64,000 nt of DNA from Tahibacter soli (GCF_025717065.2 NZ_JAOVZO020000003.1:558001-622000); one strand, 5' to 3'; positions 1-13,000 are shown, counted from the stretch's first letter. Notes: generated from the letters alone by a model not told the origin. Made by a program: numbers and translations.

Positions 1-976
1 GACCGATCGCGAGCGCCTTGGGCCGCACGATGGCGGGGTAGTAGTCCGGCTCGGCGCTCGCCTTTTCGCTGACGAACGTGCCGGCGCTGATCGTCGGCAC
101 GTACCACGTGCCGTTCTTCTTCATCAGCGGAAACAGCTCGGCGTCCATGTAGGTGCCGTGCTCGATCGACGTCACGCCGCCGAGGATCGCGCGGCGCATG
201 CCTTCCTTGCCGTGCGCGTGCGCGGCGACGATGAAGCCGTAGTCCTTCGCGGTGTCGACGATCGCCTTAACCTCTTCGATCGTGAACTGCGGGTTGTCGC
301 TGCTTTTCGCGTACGACAGCACGCCGCCGGTCGCCGTGATCTTGATCAGGTCCGAGCCGTCCTTGTAGCGCGCCCGCACGGCCTTGCGCGCGTCGTCGAC
401 GCTGTTGACCACGCCGTCGTCCGGACCCGGATCGGGCAGGAGCCCGTGGCGCGCGCCGTTGGTCGGATCGCCGTGACCGCCGGTGCTCGCGATCGACTTG
501 CCGGCCGTGAAGATGCGCGGCCCCTTGAGCAGGCCCTGGTTGACCGCGTTGCGCAGCGAGATCGACACGCCGTCGGTGTCGCCGAGGTCGCGCACGGTCG
601 TGAAGCCCGCGAGCAGCGTGCGCTCGGCGAACACGCCCGACTTGAATGCGATGTCGGCGTCGTTGAGCCGGAAACCCTCGGCGTACGAGTCGCGGCTCGT
701 TTCCGACGTCAGGTGCGTATGCATGTCCATCAGGCCCGGCAGGCACGTTGCGCCGGGCAGGTCGACCGTCTTTGCACCGTCCACCGCAACGCGGCCCGGT
801 TTGACTTCCCGGATGCGCCGCCCTTCGACGACGACCGTATGCGCGCCGAGCACCTTGCCCGCGGCCGTATCGACGAGATTGGCGCAGTACAGCGCCGTGA
901 CGGGATCGGCCGCGAAAACGGGCGCGGCGGCGAAGGCGCTGGCGGCGAGGACGCAACGGACGAACGGCTGGCGCAT
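1..976 (-). CDS. Secreted amidohydrolase, 5' part (cut by window start)
   Basis: The reading frame opens at an ATG whose first base is 976 and runs open to the window edge, so the C-terminus is missing. The N-terminus is a signal peptide (basic start, Ala-rich core, cleavage near FAAD). Visible amidohydrolase-superfamily features are the HxH metal pair in MDMHTH, a lysine in DLIKITATGG at the position of the carboxylated metal ligand, and histidines in AAHAHG and SIEHG. These place it with the imidazolonepropionase-like/prolidase-type amidohydrolases (COG1228 type), which hydrolyse cyclic amides or X-Pro/Arg dipeptides. The substrate cannot be told from sequence. A GGAG ribosome site lies just upstream. 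It is divergent from leuS with about 205 bp between them. Confidence 0.85.
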   Translation of the reverse strand, partial: MRQPFVRCVLAASAFAAAPVFAADPVTALYCANLVDTAAGKVLGAHTVVVEGRRIREVKPGRVAVDGAKTVDLPGATCLPGLMDMHTHLTSETSRDSYAEGFRLNDADIAFKSGVFAERTLLAGFTTVRDLGDTDGVSISLRNAVNQGLLKGPRIFTAGKSIASTGGHGDPTNGARHGLLPDPGPDDGVVNSVDDARKAVRARYKDGSDLIKITATGGVLSYAKSSDNPQFTIEEVKAIVDTAKDYGFIVAAHAHGKEGMRRAILGGVTSIEHGTYMDAELFPLMKKNGTWYVPTISAGTFVSEKASAEPDYYPAIVRPKALAIG

Positions 977-1043
977 GGCGACGGACTCCGGGGGGATTCG
1001 CCGATCATGGCACGGCGTTTGGATCGTGCATCTGTGCCTTTAG

Positions 1044-4423
<3,380 letters not shown>

Positions 4424-4432
4424 CCTTCAAAG

Positions 4433-4567
4433 CCCTCTCCCCCGAGCTCGCTGGGGGAGACGGTTGGGTGAGGGAGCGACGCTTCGCACTTCCTCGAACC
4501 CGACGCGGTGCTGAACGCAACCCCCTCACCCCAGCCCTCTCCCCAAGCAAGCTTGGGGGAGAGGGAG
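4433..4567. repeat. Inverted pair of REP-like intergenic repeats
   Basis: The 169-bp gap between lptE and holA holds two copies of one palindromic repeat in opposite orientation: 4433-4476 and 4521-4567. Each combines a CCCTCTCCCC...GGGGGAG hairpin with a flanking (G)GGTTGGG(T)GAGGG block; the reverse complement of the first reads closely like the second. About 45 bp separates them. Repeats of this look are scattered in many high-GC Proteobacteria. In RNA the pair could fold into one long structure between the two messages. Confidence 0.8.
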
Positions 4568-4592
4568 CAAAGAGAAGGCGGCGCGGGTTTCA

Positions 4593-5612
4593 ATGGCCTT
4601 GACGCTCTCCCAGTTCCACCAGCAACTCGCCGGCCCGGCCTTGAAGCCGGTGTATTTCCTCGCCGGCGAAGAGCACCTGCTGCTGATCGAAGCGGCCGAC
4701 GCGCTGCGTGCGCGCGCTCGCGCGCTCGGCTACGTCGAGCGCGACATCCTCGATGCCGAAAGCGGCTTCGACTGGGACGATCTGGCGCGCTCGTCGGCCG
4801 GCATGTCGCTGTTCGCGACGCGCAAGCTGATCGACCTGCGCCTGCCGACCGGCAAGCCCGGCAAGGAGGGCGCCGCCGCGATCGTCGAATACTGCGAGCG
4901 GCCGTCGCCGGACAACGTGCTGCTCATCACCTCGACGCAATGGAGCAAGCAGCACGCCGCCGCGTGGGTCGACACGGTCGAAGCGGCCGGCGTGTTCGTG
5001 CCGATCTGGCCGCAGCGCCCGAACGAGCTGTTCGACTGGGTCGCGCAGCGCATGGCGTCGCGCGGCGTGAAAGCCGGGCGCGACGCGATCGCCGCGCTCG
5101 TCGAGCGCATCGAAGGCAACCTGCTCGCCGCGGCGCAGGAAATCGACAAGCTGGCGCTCCTCGCCGGCGACCGCGTGCTCGACGCCGCGACGCTCGAAGA
5201 CCTCGTCGCCGACAGCGCGCGCTTCGACGCGGGCAAGCTCACCGACGCCGCGCTCGGCGGCGACGCGTCGCGCGCGCTGCGCATCGTCGCGGGCCTGCGC
5301 GGCGAGGGCGAGCAGGTGCCGGCACTGATGGGACTCGTGCTGTACCAGCTGCAACTGATGGTGCGGCTCGCGGCCGCGCCGAATCCGGCGCAGGCGTTCC
5401 GCAACGAGCGCATCTGGCCGGCGCGCGAGGCGGTGTACAAGAAGGCGCTGCAACGTGGAAATCTGGCACATTGGGAATTGTGTCTCGCGCAGGCCGCGCG
5501 CATCGACCGCATCAGCAAGGGACGCGGCGCCGGCGACGCCTGGCTCGAGCTCGAACGCCTGCTGACCGCGATGGCGCTGCCGCGCACGACGCACCTGATC
5601 AAGGCGGGCTGA
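4593..5612 (+). CDS. holA: DNA polymerase III subunit delta
   Basis: Delta subunit of the clamp-loader complex, which opens the beta sliding clamp and loads it on DNA. It is a 339-residue AAA+-like protein with the family N-terminus (LxPVYFLAGEEHLLLIEAAD) and the conserved region EGNLLAAAQEIDKL. The C-terminal collar domain runs through WPAREAVYKKAL to RISKGRG. The ATG at 4593 is the first start after the REP-like repeats and gives the expected length. It is followed four bases later by nadD, suggesting one operon. Confidence 0.96.
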   Translation: MALTLSQFHQQLAGPALKPVYFLAGEEHLLLIEAADALRARARALGYVERDILDAESGFDWDDLARSSAGMSLFATRKLIDLRLPTGKPGKEGAAAIVEYCERPSPDNVLLITSTQWSKQHAAAWVDTVEAAGVFVPIWPQRPNELFDWVAQRMASRGVKAGRDAIAALVERIEGNLLAAAQEIDKLALLAGDRVLDAATLEDLVADSARFDAGKLTDAALGGDASRALRIVAGLRGEGEQVPALMGLVLYQLQLMVRLAAAPNPAQAFRNERIWPAREAVYKKALQRGNLAHWELCLAQAARIDRISKGRGAGDAWLELERLLTAMALPRTTHLIKAG

Positions 5613-5616
5613 CGCC

Positions 5617-6252
5617 GTGCGCGCGCTGGCCCTGTTCGGCGGCACGTTCGATCCGGTCCACTACGGCCATCTGCGCTCGGCGTGGGAAGCGGCCGAACTC
5701 CTCGACGCCGACGTCGCGCTGATGCCCGCGAGCGTGCCGCCGCACCGGCCGCAGCCGTTCGCGCCGGCCGGTGCGCGCGTGGAAATGCTCGAAGCGGCGC
5801 TCGCCGGCCAGTCGCGCCTCACGGTGGACGAGCGAGAGCTGCGCCGCGATGGCCCGTCGTACACGGTCGACACGCTGCGCGAACTGCGCGGCGAAGTCGG
5901 ACCGCGGCGCGCGCTCGTGCTGATCGTCGGCATCGACGCGTTCGCCGGCCTGCCGACGTGGCACGAATGGCGCGCGCTGTTCGACCTTGCGCATATCGCG
6001 GTGCTTGCGCGGCCCGGTCACGAGCCCGCCTTCACGGCGGAACTCGACGCGGAATTCGCGCGCCGCCGCGCCGCGCCCGACTCGGCGTGGCGCGAGTCGC
6101 CGGCCGGCGCGATCGTGCCGCTCGCCGTGACGCCGCTGGAAATCTCGGCCACCGATATCCGTCGCCGCATCGGTGCCGGCGAAGAACCGCGCTTTCTGTT
6201 GCCCGAGGCGGTCTGGGCACGGATCCGGGCACAGGGCTGGTACCGGCGCTGA
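5617..6252 (+). CDS. nadD: Nicotinate-mononucleotide adenylyltransferase
   Basis: Transfers AMP from ATP to nicotinate mononucleotide to form deamido-NAD in NAD synthesis. The nucleotidyltransferase signature is at the N-terminus: GGTFDPVH and HYGH (residues 8-18), with the closing SATDIRRRI motif near residue 180. The 211-residue length is typical. The start is GTG at 5617, four bases after the holA stop, and is the only start that keeps the signature in place. NadD and the NAD kinase at 58024 are the two NAD(P) genes of this window. Confidence 0.95.
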   Translation: MRALALFGGTFDPVHYGHLRSAWEAAELLDADVALMPASVPPHRPQPFAPAGARVEMLEAALAGQSRLTVDERELRRDGPSYTVDTLRELRGEVGPRRALVLIVGIDAFAGLPTWHEWRALFDLAHIAVLARPGHEPAFTAELDAEFARRRAAPDSAWRESPAGAIVPLAVTPLEISATDIRRRIGAGEEPRFLLPEAVWARIRAQGWYRR

Positions 6253-6321
6253 CGGCGGCACGGCGGTATACTGCGACCGCCCGGTTGCCGGGTTCCCCCC
6301 GCCACACGAGGTAACGCACGC

Positions 6322-7101
6322 TTGGCTACGACCAAAAAACCGACTTCCGCCGCCACCCGCATACCGAAAAAGACCGCCAGCGCCGCCACGAGCAGGCCGG
6401 CCGCCGCGAAATCGACCACCGCGAAATCGACCACCGCGAAATCGACGACCACGAAATCGGCCTCGGCCAAGCCGGCCGCGCGCAAGACGTTCGGCAAGCC
6501 CGTCGAATGGACCCCCACCAAGCGTGCCGCAACGACCGACGTCAAGCCGGCCGCCAGGTCTGCCGCGAAGAAGCCCGCCGCCAAGAAGCCGGTAACGCAG
6601 GGCGAGGCGAACAGGGCCGCCGCGAAGAAGGCCGCCGCCAAGCCGGCAGCCGCACGTCCCGCCGCCAAGGGCGCGAAGGCGCGTCCGGCCGACGTCGCCG
6701 CTGCGCCGAAGCAGCGCAAGACGGCCAAGGCCGGCAACGTGCCGACCGACATCGTCGAGCGGCTGCGCGGCGAAGTGAAGCGCGCGCTCGAAGAACTCAA
6801 AGCCAAGGACGTCGTCGAGATCGACGTGCGCGGCCGTACCAGCATCGCCGACTACATCGTCGTCGCGAGCGGCACGTCGACGCGCCACGTCAAGTCGGTC
6901 GCCGACGAGGTCGTGAAGTACGCGAAGAAGACCGGCGTCATGCCGCTGGGCGTCGAAGGCCAGCGCGAAGCCGAGTGGGTGCTCGTCGACCTCGGCGACA
7001 TCGTCGTCCACGTCATGCTGCCGCGCGTGCGCGAGTTCTACGGCCTCGAGCGCCTGTGGACCGTCGGCGGCGAGGACGAGCGCGAAGCCGCGTTCGGCTG
7101 A
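6322..7101 (+). CDS. rsfS: Ribosome silencing factor RsfS with long basic N-terminal tail
   Basis: RsfS binds ribosomal protein uL14 and blocks subunit joining during starvation. The conserved domain occupies residues 141-259 (from [10 protein letters not shown], with [17 protein letters not shown] and [11 protein letters not shown]). In front of it lie 140 residues rich in Lys, Ala, Pro and Thr, resembling a histone H1-like tail, including four tandem five-residue units of KSTTA type. The usual family length is 105-130 residues, so the tail doubles the protein. The start is TTG at 6322; a shorter protein from an internal start near the domain cannot be excluded. It follows nadD by 69 bp, with a TATACT box at 6267 as a possible own promoter. 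Confidence 0.88.
   Translation: MATTKKPTSAATRIPKKTASAATSRPAAAKSTTAKSTTAKSTTTKSASAKPAARKTFGKPVEWTPTKRAATTDVKPAARSAAKKPAAKKPVTQGEANRAAAKKAAAKPAAARPAAKGAKARPADVAAAPKQRKTAKAGNVPTDIVERLRGEVKRALEELKAKDVVEIDVRGRTSIADYIVVASGTSTRHVKSVADEVVKYAKKTGVMPLGVEGQREAEWVLVDLGDIVVHVMLPRVREFYGLERLWTVGGEDEREAAFG
6406..6465 (+). repeat. Four tandem 15-bp units inside rsfS
   Basis: Units at 6406-6420, 6421-6435, 6436-6450 and 6451-6465 follow GCGAAATCGACCACC. The first two are identical, the third has one change and the fourth several. They encode the KSTTA-like repeats of the basic tail. Slippage could change the copy number in multiples of five residues without breaking the frame. Confidence 0.9.
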
Positions 7102-7105
7102 TAAC

Positions 7106-7146
7106 AGTGTTTCGTTCCGCTCACGCTGCTCACGGAACGCAACACT
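7106..7146 (+). promoter_or_regulatory. Strong hairpin abutting the rlmH start codon
   Basis: Left arm 7106-7119 and right arm 7133-7146 pair at 13 of 14 positions around a 13-base loop. The right arm ends one base before the GTG start of rlmH and covers the only weak GGAA ribosome-site candidate. No run of T follows, so it is not a standard terminator. It lies between the rsfS stop (7101) and rlmH (7148). Confidence 0.6.
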
Positions 7147-7147
7147 C

Positions 7148-7618
7148 GTGCGCGCGCGCCTGATATCGGTCGGCGAACGCATGCCGGCCTGGGTCGCCGA
7201 CGGCTACGCGGAGTATCAAAAGCGACTTTCGCGCGATTTGCCGCTCGAGCTCGTCGAACTCAAGCTCGGCGAGCGCGGCAAGGGCCGCGATCTCAAACGC
7301 GCGCTCGACGACGAGGGCGCCGCAATGCTCGCGGCGATTCCGCGCGATGCGCACGTCGTCGCGCTCGACGGCCGCGGCAAGACGTGGTCGAGCGAGCAGC
7401 TCGCCGAGGAGCTTGCCGGCTGGCGCATGCAGGGCCGCGATCTGGCGTTTCTGATCGGCGGTCCCGACGGCCTGGCCGCCGCGGCGCTCGCCCGCGCGAA
7501 CCAGCGCTTTTCGCTCGGCGCGTTGACGCTGCCGCACATGCTCGTGCGGCTGATCCTCGCCGAGCAGCTGTATCGTGCGACGAGCCTGTTGTCCAACCAT
7601 CCTTACCACCGCGCATGA
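7148..7618 (+). CDS. rlmH: 23S rRNA pseudouridine-1915 N3-methyltransferase
   Basis: SPOUT-class methyltransferase that uses SAM to methylate pseudouridine 1915 in helix 69 of 23S rRNA on the assembled ribosome. The 156-residue protein has the family start ([13 protein letters not shown]), the SAM-knot motif FLIGGPDG and the C-terminal [19 protein letters not shown] with terminal SNHPYHR. The start is GTG at 7148, fixed by alignment to the family N-terminus. It lies at the foot of a strong hairpin. Pairing with rsfS is the usual arrangement. Confidence 0.96.
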   Translation: MRARLISVGERMPAWVADGYAEYQKRLSRDLPLELVELKLGERGKGRDLKRALDDEGAAMLAAIPRDAHVVALDGRGKTWSSEQLAEELAGWRMQGRDLAFLIGGPDGLAAAALARANQRFSLGALTLPHMLVRLILAEQLYRATSLLSNHPYHRA

Positions 7619-7644
7619 CAGCGCAGCGCCGACCGGGAGTCGCC

Positions 7645-8214
7645 ATGCTGTACCTCGCCTCGCAATCGCCGCGCCGGCGCCAACTGCTCGAACAGCTCGG
7701 CTTGGCGTTCGGCGTGCTCGACGTCGACGTGCCCGAAGTGCGCCGTGTCGGCGAACCGGCCGAGGACTACGTCAGCCGCGTCGCGCGCGAAAAGGCCGGT
7801 GCCGGTCTCATGAGCGTCGCGGCCGTGCCGGGCGCGGTCGTCATCGGCGCCGATACCGAGGTGGTGCTCGACGGCGAAGTGTTCGGCAAGCCGGCCGACG
7901 CGGCCGCGGCGGCGGCGATGCTCGCGCGCCTGGCCGGTCGTACGCATCGCGTGATTTCGGCGGTTTGGGCGGTCAGCGCCGGACGCGAGGATCACGCCGT
8001 GAGCGTTTCCGACGTCGGCATCGCGGCGCTCGACGCGACGGCGATCGACCGCTACGTCGAAACCGGCGAGCCTTACGGCAAGGCCGGCGCCTACGCGATC
8101 CAGGGTCGCGCCGCGGCGTTCATCGATCGTCTGTCCGGCAGCTACTCCGGCGTGATGGGATTGCCGCTGCACGAAACCGCGACGCTGCTGCGCCGCTTCG
8201 GCGTCTCGATTTGA
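7645..8214 (+). CDS. maf: Maf-family nucleotide pyrophosphatase
   Basis: Maf proteins hydrolyse non-canonical or canonical nucleoside triphosphates (dTTP, UTP, m7GTP) to monophosphates. The N-terminal signature [14 protein letters not shown] and the catalytic segment [10 protein letters not shown] are visible, as are the conserved KAGAYAIQG and [12 protein letters not shown]. The length is 189 residues. The start at ATG 7645 is chosen because GGGAG lies 10 bases upstream and the family begins [10 protein letters not shown]. An earlier in-frame ATG at 7615, overlapping the rlmH stop, would add ten residues. Confidence 0.93.
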   Translation: MLYLASQSPRRRQLLEQLGLAFGVLDVDVPEVRRVGEPAEDYVSRVAREKAGAGLMSVAAVPGAVVIGADTEVVLDGEVFGKPADAAAAAAMLARLAGRTHRVISAVWAVSAGREDHAVSVSDVGIAALDATAIDRYVETGEPYGKAGAYAIQGRAAAFIDRLSGSYSGVMGLPLHETATLLRRFGVSI

Positions 8215-8247
8215 GCGGCCTTGCGTTGCGCGAATGCGCCGTTCGCA

Positions 8248-8277
8248 TCGACAAGCGCGCGGTGCGGCGGCTATAAA
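8248..8277 (+). promoter_or_regulatory. Candidate promoter for rng
   Basis: TCGACA at 8248-8253 and TATAAA at 8272-8277 with an 18-base spacer resemble a sigma-70 promoter. Transcription from here would give a leader of about 260 bases that includes the whole 164-bp element. The rest of the 330-bp gap between maf and rng shows no gene. Confidence 0.4.
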
Positions 8278-8379
8278 CCGTCGAGGCAACGCGCCGGGTG
8301 CGTTCACACCGGCACAAAGGTTTACCGCCCCGAATATTTGCGGCTGCCGTCGTTCAGGCGCCGAATGACAAGGTGTCCG

Positions 8380-8543
8380 AGTGGCCCGCAACTGTCGAAT
8401 CGCTGGCGTCCGGCTTGTTCTGCGAACGTCTGGCTTGGTCTTCACTCATCCGACAGTGGGTACTATCGGATTAGCTCCAGACCGGCGCCATCCGTCCGCG
8501 GCACTGCGCCGGCCATCTACCGCTTCAACAGTTACGGGCCACT
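8380..8543 (+). repeat. 164-bp structured element, copy A (before rng)
   Basis: The element aligns without gaps to 18427-18590; I count about 105 identical bases of 164. Its first 20 bases pair with its last 20 at 18 positions. A central hairpin sits at element positions 70-91 with loop GGGT. Compared with copy B, paired positions 8/157, 14/151, 16/149, 70/91 and 78/83 change together and keep pairing, while C-A mismatches at 10/155 and 17/148 are kept in both. It ends at 8543, one base before the rng GTG. No coding potential is seen. It could be a cis-acting RNA or a small non-autonomous mobile element. Confidence 0.85.
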
Positions 8544-8544
8544 A

Positions 8545-10032
8545 GTGAGCGAAGAAATCCTGATCAACGTCACCCCGCGCGAAACCCGCGTCGCGGTGGT
8601 CGAAAACGGCATGCTGCAGGAAGTGCACATCGAGCGTGCGCTGCGCCGCGGCTATGTCGGCAATATCTACAAAGGCAAGGTCAGCCGCGTCATGCCCGGC
8701 ATGCAGGCGGCGTTCGTCGAAATCGGCCTCGAGCGCGCGGCGTTCCTGCACGCGTCGGACATCGTGCGCGCGGCGCCCTCGCTCGTCGGCGACGCCGGCG
8801 AAAACGGCGGCGGGCAGCCGGCCGCCACGCCGCCGATCCTCGATCTCGTGCGCGAAGGCCACGAAGTGGTCGTGCAGGTGGTCAAGGATCCGATCGGCGG
8901 CAAGGGCGCGCGCCTGACGACGCACTTGTCGATCCCGTCGCGCTATCTCGTGCTGCTGCCGTATTCGCGCATGGTCGGCGTATCGGTGCGCATCGAGGAC
9001 GACGGCGAGCGCGCGCGCCTGAAGGAAACGCTGCAGGCGCTCGGCCGCGACAGCCAGCTCGGCTATATCGTGCGCACGAACGCCGACGGGCAGAGCGACG
9101 AGGCGCTGGCCGAGGACGTCGACTATCTCGGCCGCCTGTGGCAGGCGGTGCAGGAAGGCATCGCTGCGGCGAAGGTCGGCGAGCGCATCTACGAGGATCT
9201 GCCGCTGTCGATGCGCGCGCTGCGCGACCTCATGCGGCGCGACATCGAGAAGGTGCGCGTCGATTCGCGCGAAACCTTCGACAAGACGCTGCATTTCGCA
9301 CAGCAGTTCATGCCCGAACTCGTCGAGCGCATCGAACACTATCCCGGCGAACGGCCGATCTTCGACCTGTACGGCGTCGAGGACGAAATCCAGCGCGCGC
9401 TGAAAAAGGAAGTGCCGCTCAAATCCGGAGGCTATCTCATCGTCGACCAGACCGAAGCGATGACGACGGTCGACGTCAACACCGGCGGCTTCCTCGGCCA
9501 TCGCAACCTCGAGGAAACCGTCTACAAGACGAACCTCGAAGCGGCGCAGGCGGCCGCGCGCCAGCTGCGCCTGCGCAATCTCGGCGGCATCATCATCATC
9601 GATTTCATCGACATGACCGACGAGGAGCACAAACGCCAGGTTCTGCGCACTTTGGAAAAAGCGCTATCGCGCGACCACGCCAAGACGACGGTCTACGACA
9701 TGTCGCCGCTCGGCCTCGTCGAAATGACCCGCAAGCGCACCATGGAAAGCCTGGAGCGCCAGCTGTGCGAGCCGTGCCCCGAGTGCGGCGGTCGCGGCAG
9801 CCTGAAGACCGCCGAGACCGTGACCTACGAAATCTTCCGCGAGATCACGCGCGCGGTGCGCCAGTTCGACGCCGAGAAGCTGCTCGTGCTGGCCGCGCCG
9901 AAGGTCGTCAGCCGCATCCTCGACGAAGAATCGGCCGCCGTCGCCGAACTCGAGGAGTTCGTGCGCAAGACGATCCGCTTCCAGCCCGAAGAGCACTACT
10001 CGCAGGAGCAGTTCGATGTCGTCCTCCTGTAG
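8545..10032 (+). CDS. rng: Ribonuclease G
   Basis: Single-strand-specific endoribonuclease of the RNase E/G family, acting in 16S rRNA 5' maturation and mRNA decay. The 495-residue protein has an N-terminal S1 domain (GNIYKGKVSRVMPGMQAAFVEIG), the DNase I-like catalytic part with metal-binding aspartates in VDVNTGGF and IDFIDM, and the zinc-link CEPCPECGGRG. The length fits RNase G, not the longer RNase E. The frame is open to 8221, but alignment to the family (SEEILINVTPRET) fixes the start at GTG 8545, directly after the 164-bp element, with no clear ribosome site. The yhdP-like gene follows 27 bp later. Confidence 0.96.
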   Translation: MSEEILINVTPRETRVAVVENGMLQEVHIERALRRGYVGNIYKGKVSRVMPGMQAAFVEIGLERAAFLHASDIVRAAPSLVGDAGENGGGQPAATPPILDLVREGHEVVVQVVKDPIGGKGARLTTHLSIPSRYLVLLPYSRMVGVSVRIEDDGERARLKETLQALGRDSQLGYIVRTNADGQSDEALAEDVDYLGRLWQAVQEGIAAAKVGERIYEDLPLSMRALRDLMRRDIEKVRVDSRETFDKTLHFAQQFMPELVERIEHYPGERPIFDLYGVEDEIQRALKKEVPLKSGGYLIVDQTEAMTTVDVNTGGFLGHRNLEETVYKTNLEAAQAAARQLRLRNLGGIIIIDFIDMTDEEHKRQVLRTLEKALSRDHAKTTVYDMSPLGLVEMTRKRTMESLERQLCEPCPECGGRGSLKTAETVTYEIFREITRAVRQFDAEKLLVLAAPKVVSRILDEESAAVAELEEFVRKTIRFQPEEHYSQEQFDVVLL

Positions 10033-10059
10033 CCGCCTCGCGGCGACGGAGCGGCGGCG

Positions 10060-13000
10060 GTGACGCCCTGGCGCCGCCGGCTGCGACGCCTGCGGCTGGC
10101 GCTGACGTTCACGTGCGCGACGCTGATCATCGTCGCGGCGGTCGTCGTCGCGCTCGTGCAGGCGCTGCTGCCGCATATCGCGGCGCATCCCGAGCGTGTC
10201 GCTGCGTTCCTGAGCGAGCGGCTGCAGCGTCCGGTCAGCATCGACGAAGTACACGGCGAATGGGCCGGCGTCGGTCCGGTGCTGCGCCTGGAGGGCGTGC
10301 ACATCGCCGCCGTCGACGTGGCGTCGCCGCCGCTGGTGATTCCCCAAGCCGAGATCGCGCTCGACTTTTCGGCCTGGGCGCGCAGTAACCGGCGCTTCAG
10401 CGAGTTCCGTCTGATCGGCCTCGACCTTTCGCTCACGCGCGGCGACGACGGCCGCTGGAACGTCTCCGGCCTGACCGGCGGCGACGCGGCGGCGAGCGAG
10501 GGCGACAATCCGTTGCTGATGCTCGGTGCGCTCGTCGTGCGCAACGCGCGCGTGCGCGTGGTCGATTCGTCGCAGTCGCTCGACGTCGTCGTGCGCGCCG
10601 ACGAATTGCGCCTGTTGAACTGGGGCGAGCGCCATCGACTGCTCGGCCTCGTGCGCCGCGACGGCAGCACCGGTCGCCCGCTCGAAGTGATTGCCGACTA
10701 CGACGCCGCCGGACAGTCCGGCCGCGCGTATCTCGGTGCGCGCGATACCGATTTCGCCGCGCTGCTCGACGGCTTCTCGGCGCGCGACCTGCGCCTGGGC
10801 GGCGGCAGCGGCCGCGTGCAGGTGTGGGCCGATCTGCGCGCCGGGGCGATCGATTCGGCGCAAGTGTCGTTCGACGTCGCGGGCCTCGACGTCGTCCCCG
10901 ACGCTGCCGCGCGCGACGCACCGGCGCCGCTCGCGACCGGCCTTGCGCGCGTGTCCGGCATCGCCAGCTGGCGCCGCGCCGCGAACGGCTGGCGCTTCGA
11001 CGTGGCGAAACTGCGCGCCGCGCGCGACGCGCGCGAGCCGCCGGAGACGCAGGCGAGCGTCGTCGCCGGTACCGATGCCGCGGGCGCGCCGGAGTATCGG
11101 TTCACATCGCAACAACTGGATTTATCGACGCTGGCGGCGCTGGCCGCGCTGCCGGGCCTCGCCTCCGACGGATTGCGCGAATGGCTCGCCGAGGCGTCGC
11201 CGCGCGGACAGATACTCGACGCCGCCGCGCGCTGCGGCGGCGCGTGCGACGGCGGCGACTTCGACCTCTCGGCGAAGCTCGCGGGCCTGTCGCTCGCGTC
11301 GGTCGGCAAGAAGCCCGGCGTCGACCGGCTCGACGCGCAGATCATGGGCGACGCCGGCGCGATCGTCCTGCACGTGCCGGAGCAGGCGGCCGTCGTGCGG
11401 TATCCGCGCAAATTCCGCGAGCCGTTCTTGCTGTCGCGCTTCGGCGGCGACATCGCGGCATTTCGCATCGACGGCGCCTGGCGCGTGGAGACCGACGCGC
11501 TCGATCTCGAAGGCAACGGCTACGCGCTGCAGGCGCGCGGCGGCATCGAGCTGCCCGACGACGGCACCAAGCCGCTGCTCGATCTGTATGCGCTGGTCGC
11601 CTATGCCGACGTGCGGGCCGCGCATTATTTTCTGCCGATCGGCGATCTTGGCCCGAACACGACGAAGTGGCTCGAGCAAGGGCTCATCGCGGGCACGATC
11701 GACAACGCGCGCGCCACGGTGCGCGGCGATCTCGACGACTGGCCGTTCCGCGACCTCGGCGGCCGCTTCGACGCGCGCGTGGAGATCTCCGGACTCACGC
11801 TCGACTACAGCCCCGGCAAGTGGCCGCGCGCCGAAGGCGTCGCCACGGTCGCCGAGTTCGTCAACAACGGCCTGCGCGCGCAAGCGAGCGGCAACGTGCT
11901 CGGCGCGCATGCGAGCAGCGCCGTCGCGGTGATTCCCGACTTCAAGGACGCGGTGCTCGAACTCGACGTCGAAGGCGAGGGCGGCGGGCCCGAACTGCTC
12001 GACGTGCTGCACGCATCGCCGCTCGGCGAGCGCTACGCCGACGAGCTCAAGGGCATCGCGATCGGCGGACGCGGCGCGCTGAAGTTCCGCCTCGACCTGC
12101 CGCTCAAACCCGAAGTGCCCGGCAAGATCCACGGCGAGGTCGACCTCACCGACGCGCGGATGGAAGCGAAAAAGTGGAACGTCGATTTCGCCGGCGCCAC
12201 CGGCAAACTCAAGTTCGACGACGGCGGCTTCGTCGGCGGGCCGTTCGCGATCCGCTACCGCGACGTGCCGGCGCGCTTCACGGTCGCCGTCGGCGACGGC
12301 ACGGTCGAACGGAGCAACGCGGTCGAGGCGAAGCTCGAAGGTAATCTGCCGATGTCGGTCGTGTTTGCCGACTTCCAGACGCTCAAGGCCTGGTGGCCGA
12401 AATTCCCGGGCAGTTCCGACTGGACCGCGGAGGTCGCGATTCCGCGCCCCGGCGCGGCCGACAAGGCGACGACGCTGCGGCTGCGCTCGGAACTGCGCGG
12501 CACGGCGATCCAACTGCCGGCGCCGCTCGACAAGCTCGAGGGCGACGCGATGCCGATCGACATCGCGTTGAACCTGCCCGTCGAGGGCAGTCCGATCACG
12601 ATCGCGCTTGGCGACGTCGCGCGCCTGCGCGGACGGCTGCCGTCGCCGAGCCGCTCGACGTTCGCCGCGACACTCGCGCTCGGCGATGCGATGCCGCAGA
12701 CCGTGCCGAACGACGGCATCGCGGTCAGCGGGCACGCGTCGCTGATCGACCTTTCTGGCTGGACCGGCGTCGGCTTCGGTGCGGGGCCTGATCTCATCAC
12801 GAGCGTCGATCTCAGCGCGGACCGCGCGCGCATCGGCGGCGGCGAGTTCCGCGACGTCGGCTTCAAGATCGACGACCGGCCCGACGGGGTCGGTTTCGTC
12901 TTCACCGGCCCGACGATCGCGGGCACGGTGCACGTGCCGAAGGCCGACATCGTCAAGAGCGGAATCACCGTGCAGCTCGACCGGCTGCACTGGCCCGAGT

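Noticed and set aside
6406-6465. Short tandem repeats taken as a possible CRISPR fragment
   Set aside because: The units are 15 bp, contiguous without spacers and in frame within rsfS.
8221-8544. N-terminal extension of RNase G by 108 codons
   Set aside because: The stretch contains the 164-bp structured element, is not protein-like, and RNase G homologues begin at SEEILINVT.
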